A DNA stretch of 64,000 nt from JAHBVY01 sp964415255 (GCA_964415255.1 CAYQAC010000004.1:31631-95630), one strand, 5' to 3'. Positions 18,213 through 27,190 are shown, numbered from the stretch's first letter. Notes: generated by a model from the sequence alone, not told the origin. Translations and numbers: made by a program.

Positions 18213-18563
18213 ATGAAGCGTCTGCTTGGAGTGGCAGGGATGCTGTTAGGCCTCGTGGCGCTTGGGTGCGGCCCAACCTGTTATGACGATTACGTCAACC
18301 CGAACTTTCGGGTCAGCGTCACGGACGCGCAGACTGGGGAGCGCATCTGCGACGCGGAGGTGAGCATCAACGGTGAGGCAGCGTTCGCCTATGAGCGTGA
18401 CTGCGACTACGCGCGCGATATCCCATCCGGGGAGACCGCGGAGCTCACGGTCTCTAAAGCAGGGTACCAGGTGCTGGTGCAGCAGCTCTCAACCTCCTAC
18501 GAGCTCGACGAGTGCGACAAAGCGATCTCGAAGCGGATCGCGGTCAAGCTGCAGCGCGAGTAG
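18213..18563 (+). CDS. Small lipoprotein, carboxypeptidase-regulatory-like fold
   Basis: 116 residues with a clear signal MKRLLGVAGMLLGLVALGC. The mature part has FRVSVTDAQTGERICDAEVSINGE and SGETAELTVSKAGYQV, the pattern of a small beta-sandwich domain of the carboxypeptidase-regulatory-like type found in surface proteins. Four Cys could form disulfides. Stands alone between the MXAN_5187-like gene and the convergent operon. Function unknown. Confidence 0.72.
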   Translation: MKRLLGVAGMLLGLVALGCGPTCYDDYVNPNFRVSVTDAQTGERICDAEVSINGEAAFAYERDCDYARDIPSGETAELTVSKAGYQVLVQQLSTSYELDECDKAISKRIAVKLQRE

Positions 18564-18619
18564 CTCGCCCGTCATATGATTCGTGTGGCTGACGAGCTGG
18601 CGCGATGGGGCCGCGGAGC

Positions 18620-20953
18620 CTACTTCACGCGCGCCTTCAAGATCAGCTCGCCCTCGGTCAGGCTGAGCCAGTCGCCGTGAGCGCGGCCGATGAGCGGGTA
18701 GGCGCCGTCCAGGCGCGGGAACTCACCCAGGGTGATGAACAGCTGCCCGGTGGCGGTGTCACGGCCGCTCAGCGCGAGCCCAACCCCCAGCACCCCGAAC
18801 GGCAGCGGCGACGTCTCGCACCGGAGCGGCTCGCCCTCCGCGCCGCCGTAGCCGTCTCCGTGCGGATCCCCGAACTGCACCACGAAGCCGGGCACCACCC
18901 GGTGCAGCGCCACGCCATCGTAGAAGCCGCGCTTCACGAGCTCCGTCACGCGCGAAGTGGCGACCGGCGCGAGCGCTGGGTCCAGCGTGAGGCTCAGCGT
19001 GCGCGCGCCCTCGAGCGTCAGCTCAATAGTCACTTTGGCTGACTGTAGCGCGCTCACGCTGCGGGAGTCGCTGAAGCGGTCGCAGCGCGCGCGGCGGTCC
19101 CCCAAGGCGGCCAGCGCCTGGGCGGCGCGGTCGCGCAGCGTGGGGCTCGGGTGCTCGCAGTAAGGCGCGATGGCGCCCGTGCGATCGGTGAGCTTCAGCG
19201 CCGCCGTGGCGTCGATCAGCGAGGCGATGGTCTCGATTTCGCTCGGATCACGCTTCACGTCGAGCGCCGCGTTGAGCGCCTTCACCAGCGCCGGCGCGGC
19301 GGCGAGCCCCGGCTGCTCCGCCTCGTCGTCGCTCGCGCGCGCTGGGTCGCTGGCTAGCACCTGGGCGGCCACCGCCACGGTGCCCGGCTCCTTCGCGGCC
19401 AGCGCCGCGGTCAGTACGTTCACCTGACCACGCGCCTCGGGGTGGGTGCGCAGCAGGTCGATCGCCGCCTGACGCACGCGGCGATCCTTGCTCCCTGTCA
19501 GCTCGAGCCAGCGCGCGTTGCGGGCGCGCTCGAGCGGCGCGCGGTCGAGCACCTCAAGCACCGCGCGCGCCTGAGTGAGGCTGTCTGCCGGGGCGCAGGC
19601 GAGCAGCGCGGGGTGCAGGCTGCGCGTGTTCGCGACGCGCGACGCCGCCGCGCAGCGCAGCATTTCCGCGCGGCGTTTGGCGGGCTGCGCCTCGGGCACT
19701 GGCAGCTCGGCGAGGCGCGTGAGCGCCGCCTCTCCCGCTGCGCGCGGCGGCGCGAGCGCGCGCACTAGCTCCAAGAGCAGCACGAAGGAGGGCCCCGTGA
19801 GCGCCTCCGTCACCTGAGCGGGCGTGCTCGCCAGTTGGCTCAGCGCGTCGCGCAGCGCCTCTTGGCCTGGCGCCGAGAGCTCCGCGAGCCCGCGCGCCGC
19901 GAGCAGCCGCGCGTTCATGGGGCGCTTGGGGTCCAAGGCCACGCGGTGCAGCTCACCGGCGGCCTCCGGACCACAGCGCGCGAGCGCCTGCACGGCGTAG
20001 CCACCGCCGCCCGCGTCGAGCACGCTGGACGCCACCTCGCGCACCCGCTTGGCGACGGCGGCGCTGGGGGTGAGGTGCGCGAAGGGGGCGAGCGCCACCT
20101 CAAGCGGGGGCTGCGCCGCGGCGCGCTCAAGCAGCTTCACCTGGGTGTCGGCCTGGAGCTCTCGAGTGCGCGCAGCGAGCCGCGTGAGCGCCAACGCCGC
20201 CTCGCTAGGTAGCCGAGCGATGTCTGAGCGGAGCCAGGCTTTGAGCGTCGCCTCCGCCTCGGCGCCACCACAGCGCGCCAGGGCACCCGCGAGGGCCGAC
20301 CACGGCTCCACCTGATGGTCAGCTTGTTTGTCTAAAGCGGGCTGGCTGGGAGCCGAGGCTGGGGCTGGCTTGCCTGCGGTTGGCGGGTTTGGGTTGGGGG
20401 GTTTGGCACCGCTCTCCACGGCCAAGCTGAGGCTCGCGGCGCGCGTCGCCAGCGCCCGCACCGCGGCGTACTCACGCCCCGCGCAGCTCTCCCCCACGCC
20501 GTACGCTGCCCAGCTGAGCACCTCGGGGTGCGGATCGCGGAGCTGCGCTAAAAGCAGGGGGTGCGCCGCGGCGTCCGCGATGCGCGCGAGCGCGCGCGTG
20601 GCGGCGACCCGCGTGGCCACGTCCGGCGACTCGAGCGCGCTGATCGGCACCGCGCCGGTGTCGCGGCGCTGCTCCGCGAGGGTGAGCGCGAGCCGCTGCT
20701 TGGCGCTGAGCGGCTTCACGGCTCGCGCGTCATGGTCAGTTGTGCTGCCTACTAGAGCGTCAGCGCTGCTGACTGATGGGCCGCTCGCGGAGCTGCTCGG
20801 CTGCGCGCTCGCTGACGCTGCCGCGCCTGCCTCGGAGCCCGTGCGGCAGCTCACGAGGCCCACGCCAGCGCCGAGCGTGAGCAGGCACGCAGCGCCACGC
20901 CAAACCCCCAAAACCCGCCAAGGATCAGGCGAGCGACCCGCGCCGCGGCTCAT
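18620..20953 (-). CDS. HEAT-repeat lipoprotein with C-terminal cyclophilin domain
   Basis: 777 residues. The N-terminus carries a signal with lipobox GVGLVSC. Residues ~75-600 are HEAT/PBS-lyase-type helical repeats (VATRVAATRALARIADAAAHPLLLAQL; HPEVLSWAAYGVGE; RRVRQAAIDLLRTHPEA). The last ~145 residues form a cyclophilin-type peptidyl-prolyl isomerase: SRVTELVKRGFYDGVALHRV, PGFVVQFGDPHGDGYGG, keeping the catalytic Arg after His and the Q-x-GD element. It is the third gene of an FHA, histidine kinase, isomerase operon and overlaps the kinase gene by 4 nt. A Pro/Asn insertion near residue 190 (PPNPNPPTAGK) is encoded by a copy of the dispersed G-run motif. Likely a periplasmic folding or scaffolding factor; the link to the signalling genes is unexplained. 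Confidence 0.9.
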   Translation of the reverse strand: MSRGAGRSPDPWRVLGVWRGAACLLTLGAGVGLVSCRTGSEAGAAASASAQPSSSASGPSVSSADALVGSTTDHDARAVKPLSAKQRLALTLAEQRRDTGAVPISALESPDVATRVAATRALARIADAAAHPLLLAQLRDPHPEVLSWAAYGVGESCAGREYAAVRALATRAASLSLAVESGAKPPNPNPPTAGKPAPASAPSQPALDKQADHQVEPWSALAGALARCGGAEAEATLKAWLRSDIARLPSEAALALTRLAARTRELQADTQVKLLERAAAQPPLEVALAPFAHLTPSAAVAKRVREVASSVLDAGGGGYAVQALARCGPEAAGELHRVALDPKRPMNARLLAARGLAELSAPGQEALRDALSQLASTPAQVTEALTGPSFVLLLELVRALAPPRAAGEAALTRLAELPVPEAQPAKRRAEMLRCAAASRVANTRSLHPALLACAPADSLTQARAVLEVLDRAPLERARNARWLELTGSKDRRVRQAAIDLLRTHPEARGQVNVLTAALAAKEPGTVAVAAQVLASDPARASDDEAEQPGLAAAPALVKALNAALDVKRDPSEIETIASLIDATAALKLTDRTGAIAPYCEHPSPTLRDRAAQALAALGDRRARCDRFSDSRSVSALQSAKVTIELTLEGARTLSLTLDPALAPVATSRVTELVKRGFYDGVALHRVVPGFVVQFGDPHGDGYGGAEGEPLRCETSPLPFGVLGVGLALSGRDTATGQLFITLGEFPRLDGAYPLIGRAHGDWLSLTEGELILKARVK
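20385..20412 (+). repeat. G-run motif copy ending GGCACCGC
   Basis: GGGTTTGGGTTGGGGGGTTT then GGCACCGC, inside the isomerase gene where it encodes the Pro/Asn linker. Confidence 0.6.
20902..20916 (-). repeat. TTTTGGGGGTTTG motif copy
   Basis: AAACCCCCAAAACCC on the plus strand; encodes VLGVW in the signal-peptide region of the isomerase gene. Confidence 0.6.
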
Positions 20954-22758
20954 CGGGCTCGGTCATCCCTCCCGGGCTTGCGCTCGGTCAGGGGCTGGTG
21001 GTCACTCGGGCGTTTGGGCTGGGGCTCGCTCGGCTCGCCACCGACTAAGCGGCGCACGGCCGCGCCCACGGCCTCCCCGCTGCGCGTCTCGCACAGGTCG
21101 AGCGTGAGCGCCCCCTCGCGCCTGAGGCTGGCGCGCAGCAAGTGCGCCGGGCCCGCGAGCCGCAGCCGCTCGGCGCACTCCAAGGTGAGCGTGGCGTCTT
21201 GCGCGATGACCACGTCCACCGCGCGCTCCTTCAGGATGCGGCAGGCGTCCTCCAGGGTGTCGGCGGTGCAGGTCTCGCAGCGCACGGCGCCGAGCTCGTG
21301 CGCCATCGCCTGACGCACGCTCGAGTCGGGCTCGAAGATCAAGACGCTCGGCTCGTACGCGCTTGGGAGCGGCAGGCTCAGGCGCGCCAACACGCCGCCC
21401 TCAGGGCGGTTCATGAGGTGCAGTGAGCCTTGATGGTCGCTCACGATTTGGGTGGTGATGGGGAGGCCGAGCCCGGTGCCTTTTCCATGGGGTTTCGTGG
21501 TGACGAAGGGCTCGTAGAGCGCGTCGCCGAGCCCCGCGGCGAAGCCTGGCCCGGTGTCCTCCACCTCGAGGTGAACGGCCAGCTTGCTCCGCACGACGCG
21601 CAGCACGACCCGGCGCTCACTGCCCGCCGCCGCGGCGTCGATAGCGTTCGTCAACAGGTTGACCACCGCTTGGGCGAGCCGCGGTGGGTCGTGGGGCACC
21701 TCCACGCCTTCGCAGGGCTCCACCTGGAGCTCCACGCGCGCCAGCGACGCGCGCGCCTTCACCATCCTGAGCGCGATGCTCACCGTGACGTTCAGCGGCG
21801 CGCTCTCGACTGTGTTGCGCTCGCGCCGCGCGAAGCCGCAGATGTGCTGCACGAAGCCACTGATGCGCTCCGAGGCGTAGGCCATGTCTGCTGCGGCTTC
21901 AGTGAGCTCGCTGTCGCCGGTCTGCCGGGCGCGTTGCTTCAAGTAGGAGCTGCTCGCCGTGATCACGCTGAGCGGGTTGTTGATCTCGTGGGCGATGCTG
22001 GCGGCGATGCGCCCGATGCCCGCCAGTCGCTCGGTGTGCTCAAGCTCGCGGATCAGCTGGCGCCGCGCGGTGACGTCTTGTGACACCTCCGAGTAGCGGA
22101 GGCTTGAGTACGGTGCGCGCGGGACCGGCGCGAGCGACAGGTGCACCAGCAGCTCTTGGCCCGAGCGGGTGTAGCGGATCACCTCCGCGACCTGACAGGC
22201 GCCCGCGCTGAGCCGGCGCTGCAGCCCACCGCCGGGCTCAAGCAGGGTGATGCTGCGCCCGACCATCTCCTCGGCGGAGTAGCCGTAGAGCGACGCTGCT
22301 CCTTGGTTCCAGGTGAGCACCACGCCGCCTTCACCGAGGCCGATGATGGCCTCGAAGGTGGCCTCCACCAAGAGCGCCAGATCGTTAGCCTGGGCTCGGA
22401 GCGAGCGCTGACCGCGATCGAGGGAGGCGAGCTCCACGTCGCGCTGCAGCAGCTCGGCGAGCTGGGCGGCGTCGAACGGCTTGACCAGGAGCGGCGCCAT
22501 CAAGCGCGGGACGATTCCATCTGGATCTGCCGTCAAGTACACGCGAAGCCACGGGTGCTCCTCCGTCAGCTCCTCGAGCAGGGCGCTGATGTGAGGGACA
22601 TCCGTGTCGGCCACCACCACGAGCGCTTGGTTGACGGCGAGCAGCTGCCGCGCGTCTTCCACCGTGGAGGTCCAGTGCGCGAGGGTGCCGGCGCGGCTCA
22701 GGGCGGAGCGCAGCGCGCGCGCGGCGTCTTCGTCGCCTGAGATGATGAGCACGCTCAC
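20950..22758 (-). CDS. Hybrid histidine kinase: receiver, PAS, HisKA, ATPase, degenerate receiver
   Basis: 602 residues, no membrane segment, so a cytoplasmic sensor. Domains in order: receiver-like (1-110; phospho-acceptor candidate in VVVADTD, conserved Lys in LLVKPF), PAS (~125-235), HisKA with IGRIAASIAHEINNPLSVI (phospho-His), HATPase with VNLLTNAIDA, DTGPGFA and GKGTGLGLPI, and a C-terminal receiver-like domain (~455-570) with an Asp in VVIAQD but no clear closing Lys. It overlaps the upstream FHA gene and the downstream isomerase gene by 4 nt each, so the three are very probably co-translated. No DNA-binding response regulator lies nearby. Confidence 0.93.
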   Translation of the reverse strand: MSVLIISGDEDAARALRSALSRAGTLAHWTSTVEDARQLLAVNQALVVVADTDVPHISALLEELTEEHPWLRVYLTADPDGIVPRLMAPLLVKPFDAAQLAELLQRDVELASLDRGQRSLRAQANDLALLVEATFEAIIGLGEGGVVLTWNQGAASLYGYSAEEMVGRSITLLEPGGGLQRRLSAGACQVAEVIRYTRSGQELLVHLSLAPVPRAPYSSLRYSEVSQDVTARRQLIRELEHTERLAGIGRIAASIAHEINNPLSVITASSSYLKQRARQTGDSELTEAAADMAYASERISGFVQHICGFARRERNTVESAPLNVTVSIALRMVKARASLARVELQVEPCEGVEVPHDPPRLAQAVVNLLTNAIDAAAAGSERRVVLRVVRSKLAVHLEVEDTGPGFAAGLGDALYEPFVTTKPHGKGTGLGLPITTQIVSDHQGSLHLMNRPEGGVLARLSLPLPSAYEPSVLIFEPDSSVRQAMAHELGAVRCETCTADTLEDACRILKERAVDVVIAQDATLTLECAERLRLAGPAHLLRASLRREGALTLDLCETRSGEAVGAAVRRLVGGEPSEPQPKRPSDHQPLTERKPGRDDRAR

Positions 22759-23402
22759 TCGAGGCGCTCCATGGCGGCGAGGATCCCACGGCGCCAGTCG
22801 CTGTATTCGTCAGGTGAACGTTCTACTAGGGTGCTCGTGATGGTGGCGAGCCGCTCGCGCGTCTCCGCCGTGAGGTGGGTGGTGTTGGCGATGACGTCGT
22901 CCACTGCCCGGCGCACGAGCGGTAAGGCGCCCTGCTGTTCGGCCTCAGGCGTGCTCTTGAGCAGCGCCTCGATCAGGTCGACCGCCGTGACGGGCTTCAG
23001 CGTCACCTGCTCGTCGTCTCTTGGCGGCGGCTCGGCCTTGTCCCGCGTCGCGTTCGCCGTGGAGCGCATCGCGGTGTCCACCAAGATCACCTCGAGCGTC
23101 GCCGTCCCCACGCCCAGCGTGTCCCCTGCCTTGAGCACCTGAACGCCCTGCACCAGCGCGCCGTTGACGGTGATGCCGTTGGTGCTGTTGAGATCCGCGA
23201 TGGTCAGCCCCTCGGGTCCTAAGCGGAGCGCGCAGTGCTCACGTGACACCAGATCATCGCTGATCACGATGCTGCAGTAGGGGCTCCTCCCGAGGATGGT
23301 CTCCCCACGCCGAATGGGGAACCGGGTGCCCTTGTAGCTGACCCAGTAGGTACTCAATGGGCTCCGGAGGTTACTTGAAGTCGCTGCAACCATGCACGAC
23401 AT
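22755..23402 (-). CDS. FHA-domain protein
   Basis: 215 residues. The FHA domain (~18-105) binds phosphothreonine peptides: RGETILGRSPYCSIVI, LVSREHCALRL and LNSTNGITVNG hold the expected Gly-Arg, Ser-x-x-His and Asn-Gly residues. The C-terminal half is helical and charged. First gene of an operon with a hybrid histidine kinase and a HEAT/cyclophilin lipoprotein, overlapping the kinase gene by 4 nt. The start may be a TTG about 17 codons in (LSTYWVSYKG), which would begin right at the domain. It suggests cross-talk between Ser/Thr phosphorylation and the two-component kinase. Confidence 0.9.
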   Translation of the reverse strand: MSCMVAATSSNLRSPLSTYWVSYKGTRFPIRRGETILGRSPYCSIVISDDLVSREHCALRLGPEGLTIADLNSTNGITVNGALVQGVQVLKAGDTLGVGTATLEVILVDTAMRSTANATRDKAEPPPRDDEQVTLKPVTAVDLIEALLKSTPEAEQQGALPLVRRAVDDVIANTTHLTAETRERLATITSTLVERSPDEYSDWRRGILAAMERLE

Positions 23403-23642
23403 TCGGGGGCGTCCTCACAGTGCGGAGGCGCCGCTCAGCCACGGCGGCCTCCCACTTCTTCGGGGTAGAGCGCTGGTGTCGCTGCATCTTGGCCAGCGCC
23501 ACGGCTCGATCTGGGTTCGGCGCCCTGGCCAGGGGTGGGGGACTCTGTTAGACGCCTGGGAGTTCGAGCCGCTCAGGTTAGCGCCGAACGCTGGGGCACC
23601 GTCCCCTCCTTCCTTCGTGTGACTGAACGTAGCCCCCCCCTT

Positions 23643-25052
23643 ATGGGACGCCCCAGGTCTCCCGTCTCATCCCCACCCGAGCCCAGCAGGACCGCGCGCG
23701 AGCCGCGGCCCGCGAAGGCAGGCCGTGGTGGCAAGCGTCGCCGCCAGAGCGCGAGCCCTGAGCCGCGGCGCGACCGCCAAGAGGAGGAGGTGCGGTTTCG
23801 GTTCGAGGAGGACGAGGAGGAGGAGCACCCGCACGAGGTGTCGCCGGAGCGCTACCCGATCGAGCTCGACCCAGCGCACATCGACGCGGACGCAGCCAAG
23901 GTGGTGCAGCGGCTCGTGCGCAACGGCTACCAGGGGTACCTCGTCGGGGGCTGCGTACGCGATCTGCTGCTCGACGCGTCCCCCAAGGACTTCGACGTGG
24001 CGACCAGCGCGCGCCCAGATGACGTCCGCACCTTGTTCCGCAACTCCCGCGTGATTGGGCGGCGCTTCCGCTTGGTGCACGTGCTCTACGGCGGCGGGAA
24101 GGTGATCGAGACCGCGACCTTCCGCAGGAACCCCACGCCAGAAGACAAGTCAACTGACGATCTGCTGATCCGCGATGACAACGTCTTCGGGGAGGCGTTT
24201 GAGGACGCCGCGCGCCGCGACTTCACCATCAACGGCCTGTTCTATGACCTGGAGCGCGGTGAGGTGCTCGATTGGGTCGGCGGCATGCCTGACATCAAGG
24301 CGCGCATGGTGCGCACCATCGGCGACCCGGTGGTGCGCTTCCTGGAAGATCCTGTGAGGATTTTGCGCGCCATCAAGTTCTGCGCGCGGCTCGATTTAGG
24401 GATTTCGCCCGAGGTGTACGACGCCATCGTGTCGTGCCGTGGCTCGCTGGCGATGGCGGCGCGCCCGCGCTTGTTCGAGGAAATCTTGCGCTTGATGCGC
24501 GGCGGCGCGAGCCATCGCTCAGTGTGGCTCATGTGGGAGACGGGCGTGCTCGACGTGCTGCTGCCTGAGCTGTCCTCCTATGTCTCCGACACGCAGGAGG
24601 AGCAGGGCAACACCTGGGCGCTGTTCACCGCGGTGGACCGCGAGACGAAGCGCCGCGGGCGGGCGTTTGACGACATCGTGCTGTGGACGGTGCTGCTGCT
24701 CGATCCCATGCTGGAGGCCTGTCAGGGAGCGGAAGATCGCGTGGGGACGGCCGCCGAGTTCCTTGAGCCCGTCATCGACCGGCTCAGCATGCCCCGCCGC
24801 ATCGCGGACGCCATCCGCCGCATCGTGGCGATGATGCCGCGCCTCGAAGGGGGCCGCCCAGGTCGCTTCTCACGCACCCCACAGTACGAGCTCGCCCAAG
24901 ACGTGGCGCTGCTCGTCCGCGCCGCGCGCGGCTTACCTCCAGCGCCTGGCCCTGCAAACGCCGAGCGCGCCGAACAGAGCACCGACCACGCGAGCCAAGA
25001 GCCCCCCGCAGACCGTCAGCGCAGCTCACGGCCTCGCAAGCGCCGCACGTAG
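23643..25052 (+). CDS. pcnB: Poly(A) polymerase, class II nucleotidyltransferase
   Basis: Adds 3' poly(A) tails to RNA, promoting decay. 469 residues from the ATG at 23643; earlier in-frame starts give an unlikely leader. A basic then very acidic N-terminal extension (~75 residues, EEDEEEEHPHE) precedes the catalytic core: GYLVGGCVRDLLLD, then PKDFDVAT with the metal-binding Asp pair. VIGRRFRLVHV matches the signature that separates bacterial poly(A) polymerases from CCA-adding enzymes. RRDFTINGLFYD, GDPVVRFLEDPVRILRAIKF follow. A low-complexity basic tail ends the protein. The TAG stop lies in the first unit of a palindromic tandem repeat. Confidence 0.93.
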   Translation: MGRPRSPVSSPPEPSRTAREPRPAKAGRGGKRRRQSASPEPRRDRQEEEVRFRFEEDEEEEHPHEVSPERYPIELDPAHIDADAAKVVQRLVRNGYQGYLVGGCVRDLLLDASPKDFDVATSARPDDVRTLFRNSRVIGRRFRLVHVLYGGGKVIETATFRRNPTPEDKSTDDLLIRDDNVFGEAFEDAARRDFTINGLFYDLERGEVLDWVGGMPDIKARMVRTIGDPVVRFLEDPVRILRAIKFCARLDLGISPEVYDAIVSCRGSLAMAARPRLFEEILRLMRGGASHRSVWLMWETGVLDVLLPELSSYVSDTQEEQGNTWALFTAVDRETKRRGRAFDDIVLWTVLLLDPMLEACQGAEDRVGTAAEFLEPVIDRLSMPRRIADAIRRIVAMMPRLEGGRPGRFSRTPQYELAQDVALLVRAARGLPPAPGPANAERAEQSTDHASQEPPADRQRSSRPRKRRT

Positions 25053-25185
25053 GGCGCAGCACGCTGCGCCCGGCACGTCAGCCCACCGTACGATGCCGCA
25101 CGTAGGGCGCAGCACGCTGCGCCCGGCACGTCAGCCTGCCGTACGATGCCGCACGTAGGGGCGCAGCACGCTGCGCCCCACACAA
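25042..25185. repeat. 53 bp tandem repeat carrying GCAGCACGCTGC palindrome
   Basis: Units begin GCCGCACGTAGGG at 25042, 25095 and 25148, an exact 53 bp period; the third is partial. Each holds AGGGCGCAGCACGCTGCGCC, then CGGCACGTCAGCC and CCGTACGAT. The first unit supplies the pcnB stop. It lies between convergent genes. Confidence 0.9.
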
Positions 25186-25187
25186 GG

Positions 25188-26309
25188 CTAGTTCGTCAGC
25201 TCCACCCGCAGCAGCTTGCGGCCGATGAACACGTAGTCCCCATGGCCTAGCTCCGACTCCGACTTGATGCGGATGTAGGTGCCGTTCCTGCTGTCGTGAT
25301 CAGTCAGGGTGTAGCGCCCGTTGTCGTCGGCCACCGTGCAGTGCTGACCGGACATGTAGGCGTCCCCTGGGAAGTTCAGGTCGCCGTTCTCGCGGCCGAT
25401 CTGCAAGGAGGTGCCGCGCGCGCACACCGTCATGCCGGAGGCGCCGCCCTCAAGGATTTGTGAGAGACGGAACGCGGTGGGGTGCTTGGGTGACGAGTAG
25501 AAGAAGGTGCCGTCCACCTCCGCTGAGTCGTTCGCCTTGGGGGTGGGCTCAAGCCGGAACACCTGCTCGCCCGCGAGGAAGGTGTCACCCGCTGCGATCT
25601 CCACCGAGCCACGGATGCGCAGGTAGACGCCGTTCAGCGAGCCCTCGTCGCGCACCACGAGGCGGTGATCGCGGTAGAAGAAGTTCGCGTGCTTGGGCGA
25701 GACGAACGGATCGTCTGGGAACTCCAGCTGGCCGCGCCGCCCGACGATGTGCTGATCGGCGTGCAGGTGGTACCCAACCCCATCGAGCCCCTCCCCACGG
25801 ATCACGATCAAGCGCGCCTTCTCTGGGTTCTGGATCTCACTGAAGTAGTGGACCTCCCCCTTCAGGACGATCTCAGGGACCTCCGCGCCGCACCGGCCGC
25901 AGAACTTGTGCCCTGTGGGGACGGGCGTCATGCAGGACGCGCAAACAAAATGCCTGGCTTGATCCATCGGGTTCTCCTCGGCGGCGACGCCGTGTGACGG
26001 CGAAGCGGCCGCCGGCTCGGGCAAGCGTTGCCCAGCTTCTGCTAACTTGTGAAGATCTTTGTGCTGAGGCTCAGCAAAGTCTGCGGCTTTGGGGCCGGCT
26101 GGCTGCACCACCTCGCTCAGTGGGGCGTCGCCGAGGGCGATCGCGGAGGCGAGCGCGGCGCTGAGCGAGCTGGGCGCCACCTCAGGGGGGAGCGCGTCCT
26201 CACCCAGGGCCAGATCGTGGTCGCAGCGTAGGCAGCGACGGGTCCCCATGACGCTGAACGCTTCACACTGGCCGCAGCAGACCCCAATCTCCTGAGCGGC
26301 CGCGTTCAT
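25188..26309 (-). CDS. Double-FHA protein with zinc ribbons
   Basis: 373 residues from the ATG at 26309, preceded by GGAGGG. An N-terminal Cys cluster (CCGQCEAF...RCLRCDHDL) and a second zinc ribbon (CASCMTPVPTGHKFCGRCG, ~125-145) flank a low-complexity linker. Two FHA domains follow: the first with GRRGQLEFPDDPFVSPKHA and SLNGVYLRI, the second with IGRENGDLNFPGD, MSGQHCTV and SRNGTYIRI, both keeping the phosphothreonine-binding pattern. Such proteins are widespread in myxobacteria and presumably recruit partners phosphorylated by Hanks-type kinases like that at 2.8-4.5 kb. Cytoplasmic; no enzymatic domain. Confidence 0.9.
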   Translation of the reverse strand: MNAAAQEIGVCCGQCEAFSVMGTRRCLRCDHDLALGEDALPPEVAPSSLSAALASAIALGDAPLSEVVQPAGPKAADFAEPQHKDLHKLAEAGQRLPEPAAASPSHGVAAEENPMDQARHFVCASCMTPVPTGHKFCGRCGAEVPEIVLKGEVHYFSEIQNPEKARLIVIRGEGLDGVGYHLHADQHIVGRRGQLEFPDDPFVSPKHANFFYRDHRLVVRDEGSLNGVYLRIRGSVEIAAGDTFLAGEQVFRLEPTPKANDSAEVDGTFFYSSPKHPTAFRLSQILEGGASGMTVCARGTSLQIGRENGDLNFPGDAYMSGQHCTVADDNGRYTLTDHDSRNGTYIRIKSESELGHGDYVFIGRKLLRVELTN

Positions 26310-26464
26310 GGCCCTCCGTCCGTAGCACAACCGCCCGCAGCGGCGAAGGTAAGTGCCTGAAATCATGGAGGCTCGGGCCGCGCGCGTGGCTGCGCGCCGC
26401 TCGTGGGCGTGCCTGCTGCCCTGCCTCGCTCTTCAAGCGCTGGCTGCCGCGCCGCTCCGCTTCG

Positions 26465-27115
26465 CTAGCGGATCCAGGTGAGGCGGTGGTCCACGTCGCT
26501 CCAGCCGTCCCGGCTGACGAGTCGGAAGAGGACGCTCTCACGGCAAGTCTCGCGCTCCACCGCGCCGTAGCGGCGGGAGTCGAAGGGGTAGAGCCGGTTG
26601 TCGCTGAGCAAGAACACCTGGCCCTCCCCCAGCTTCATCTCGGTGACCAACGTTGAGCTCTGAGAGCGCTGCTCGCTGATGTTGCCGCGCATGTGAAGCT
26701 GCCCCCCGAGGTCCACCTCGGTGCACTGCTGCTCCACCTCACGTCCCGTGTTCGGGTCCTCCGCCTTGAAGGTGCCCTGGGTGCAGGCCCGCTCACTCCT
26801 GACCAGGCCCTGGTTCACCCACAGGTCTTGCCCCTGCACCTTCACTTGGTCGTTCGCCTCCCCGACGATGCGCCCAATCACCACCTCCCCAGGGTTCTTA
26901 GGGTCATCGCACGCCACCAGATCGCCGTAGCTCGGCTTCGTGAGGCGCCACAGGATGACCCAGTCTCCCGCGAACAGGGTGGGTGAGACGGACGTCGTCA
27001 GGATGGGATCGTTGTCGGGGAGCTGCCACCAGCGGAGCGCCGTGAGGCGCGCCAAGCCAACGACGACGCCCATGACGACCGCCGCCCAGAGCAGGAACTT
27101 ACCGAAGGCTCGCAT
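26465..27115 (-). CDS. S26-family signal-peptidase-like protein lacking catalytic Lys
   Basis: 216 residues with one N-terminal membrane helix (LLWAAVVMGVVVGLA). The Ser box reads TSVSPTLFAGDWVI, matching S-M-x-P-T-L with the nucleophile Ser (~42) present. The SDNRLYPFDSRRYG box is also present. Where type I signal peptidases have I-K-R, this protein has VIGRIVGEA: the general-base Lys (~81) is Gly. A two-Cys insertion (residues ~105-125) separates the strands. So the fold is clear but activity is doubtful unless another base substitutes. Start chosen at MRAFGKF; a GTG ten codons earlier is possible. Confidence 0.85.
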   Translation of the reverse strand: MRAFGKFLLWAAVVMGVVVGLARLTALRWWQLPDNDPILTTSVSPTLFAGDWVILWRLTKPSYGDLVACDDPKNPGEVVIGRIVGEANDQVKVQGQDLWVNQGLVRSERACTQGTFKAEDPNTGREVEQQCTEVDLGGQLHMRGNISEQRSQSSTLVTEMKLGEGQVFLLSDNRLYPFDSRRYGAVERETCRESVLFRLVSRDGWSDVDHRLTWIR

Positions 27116-27190
27116 GCGCTGCTCGTTCGTGAACACCCAAGCGTGCCACAAGGCCCCAACTCATGGCAACCAGCGAACAGGTTCGCTGCT

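Noticed and set aside
23460..23570. tRNA-like pieces (GGTAGAGCGCTGGT and GAGTTCGAGCC)
   Set aside because: The spacing (~100 nt) and lack of an acceptor stem exclude a tRNA.
25042..25185. CRISPR array
   Set aside because: Units are directly adjacent with no variable spacers and no cas genes; it is a tandem palindrome repeat.
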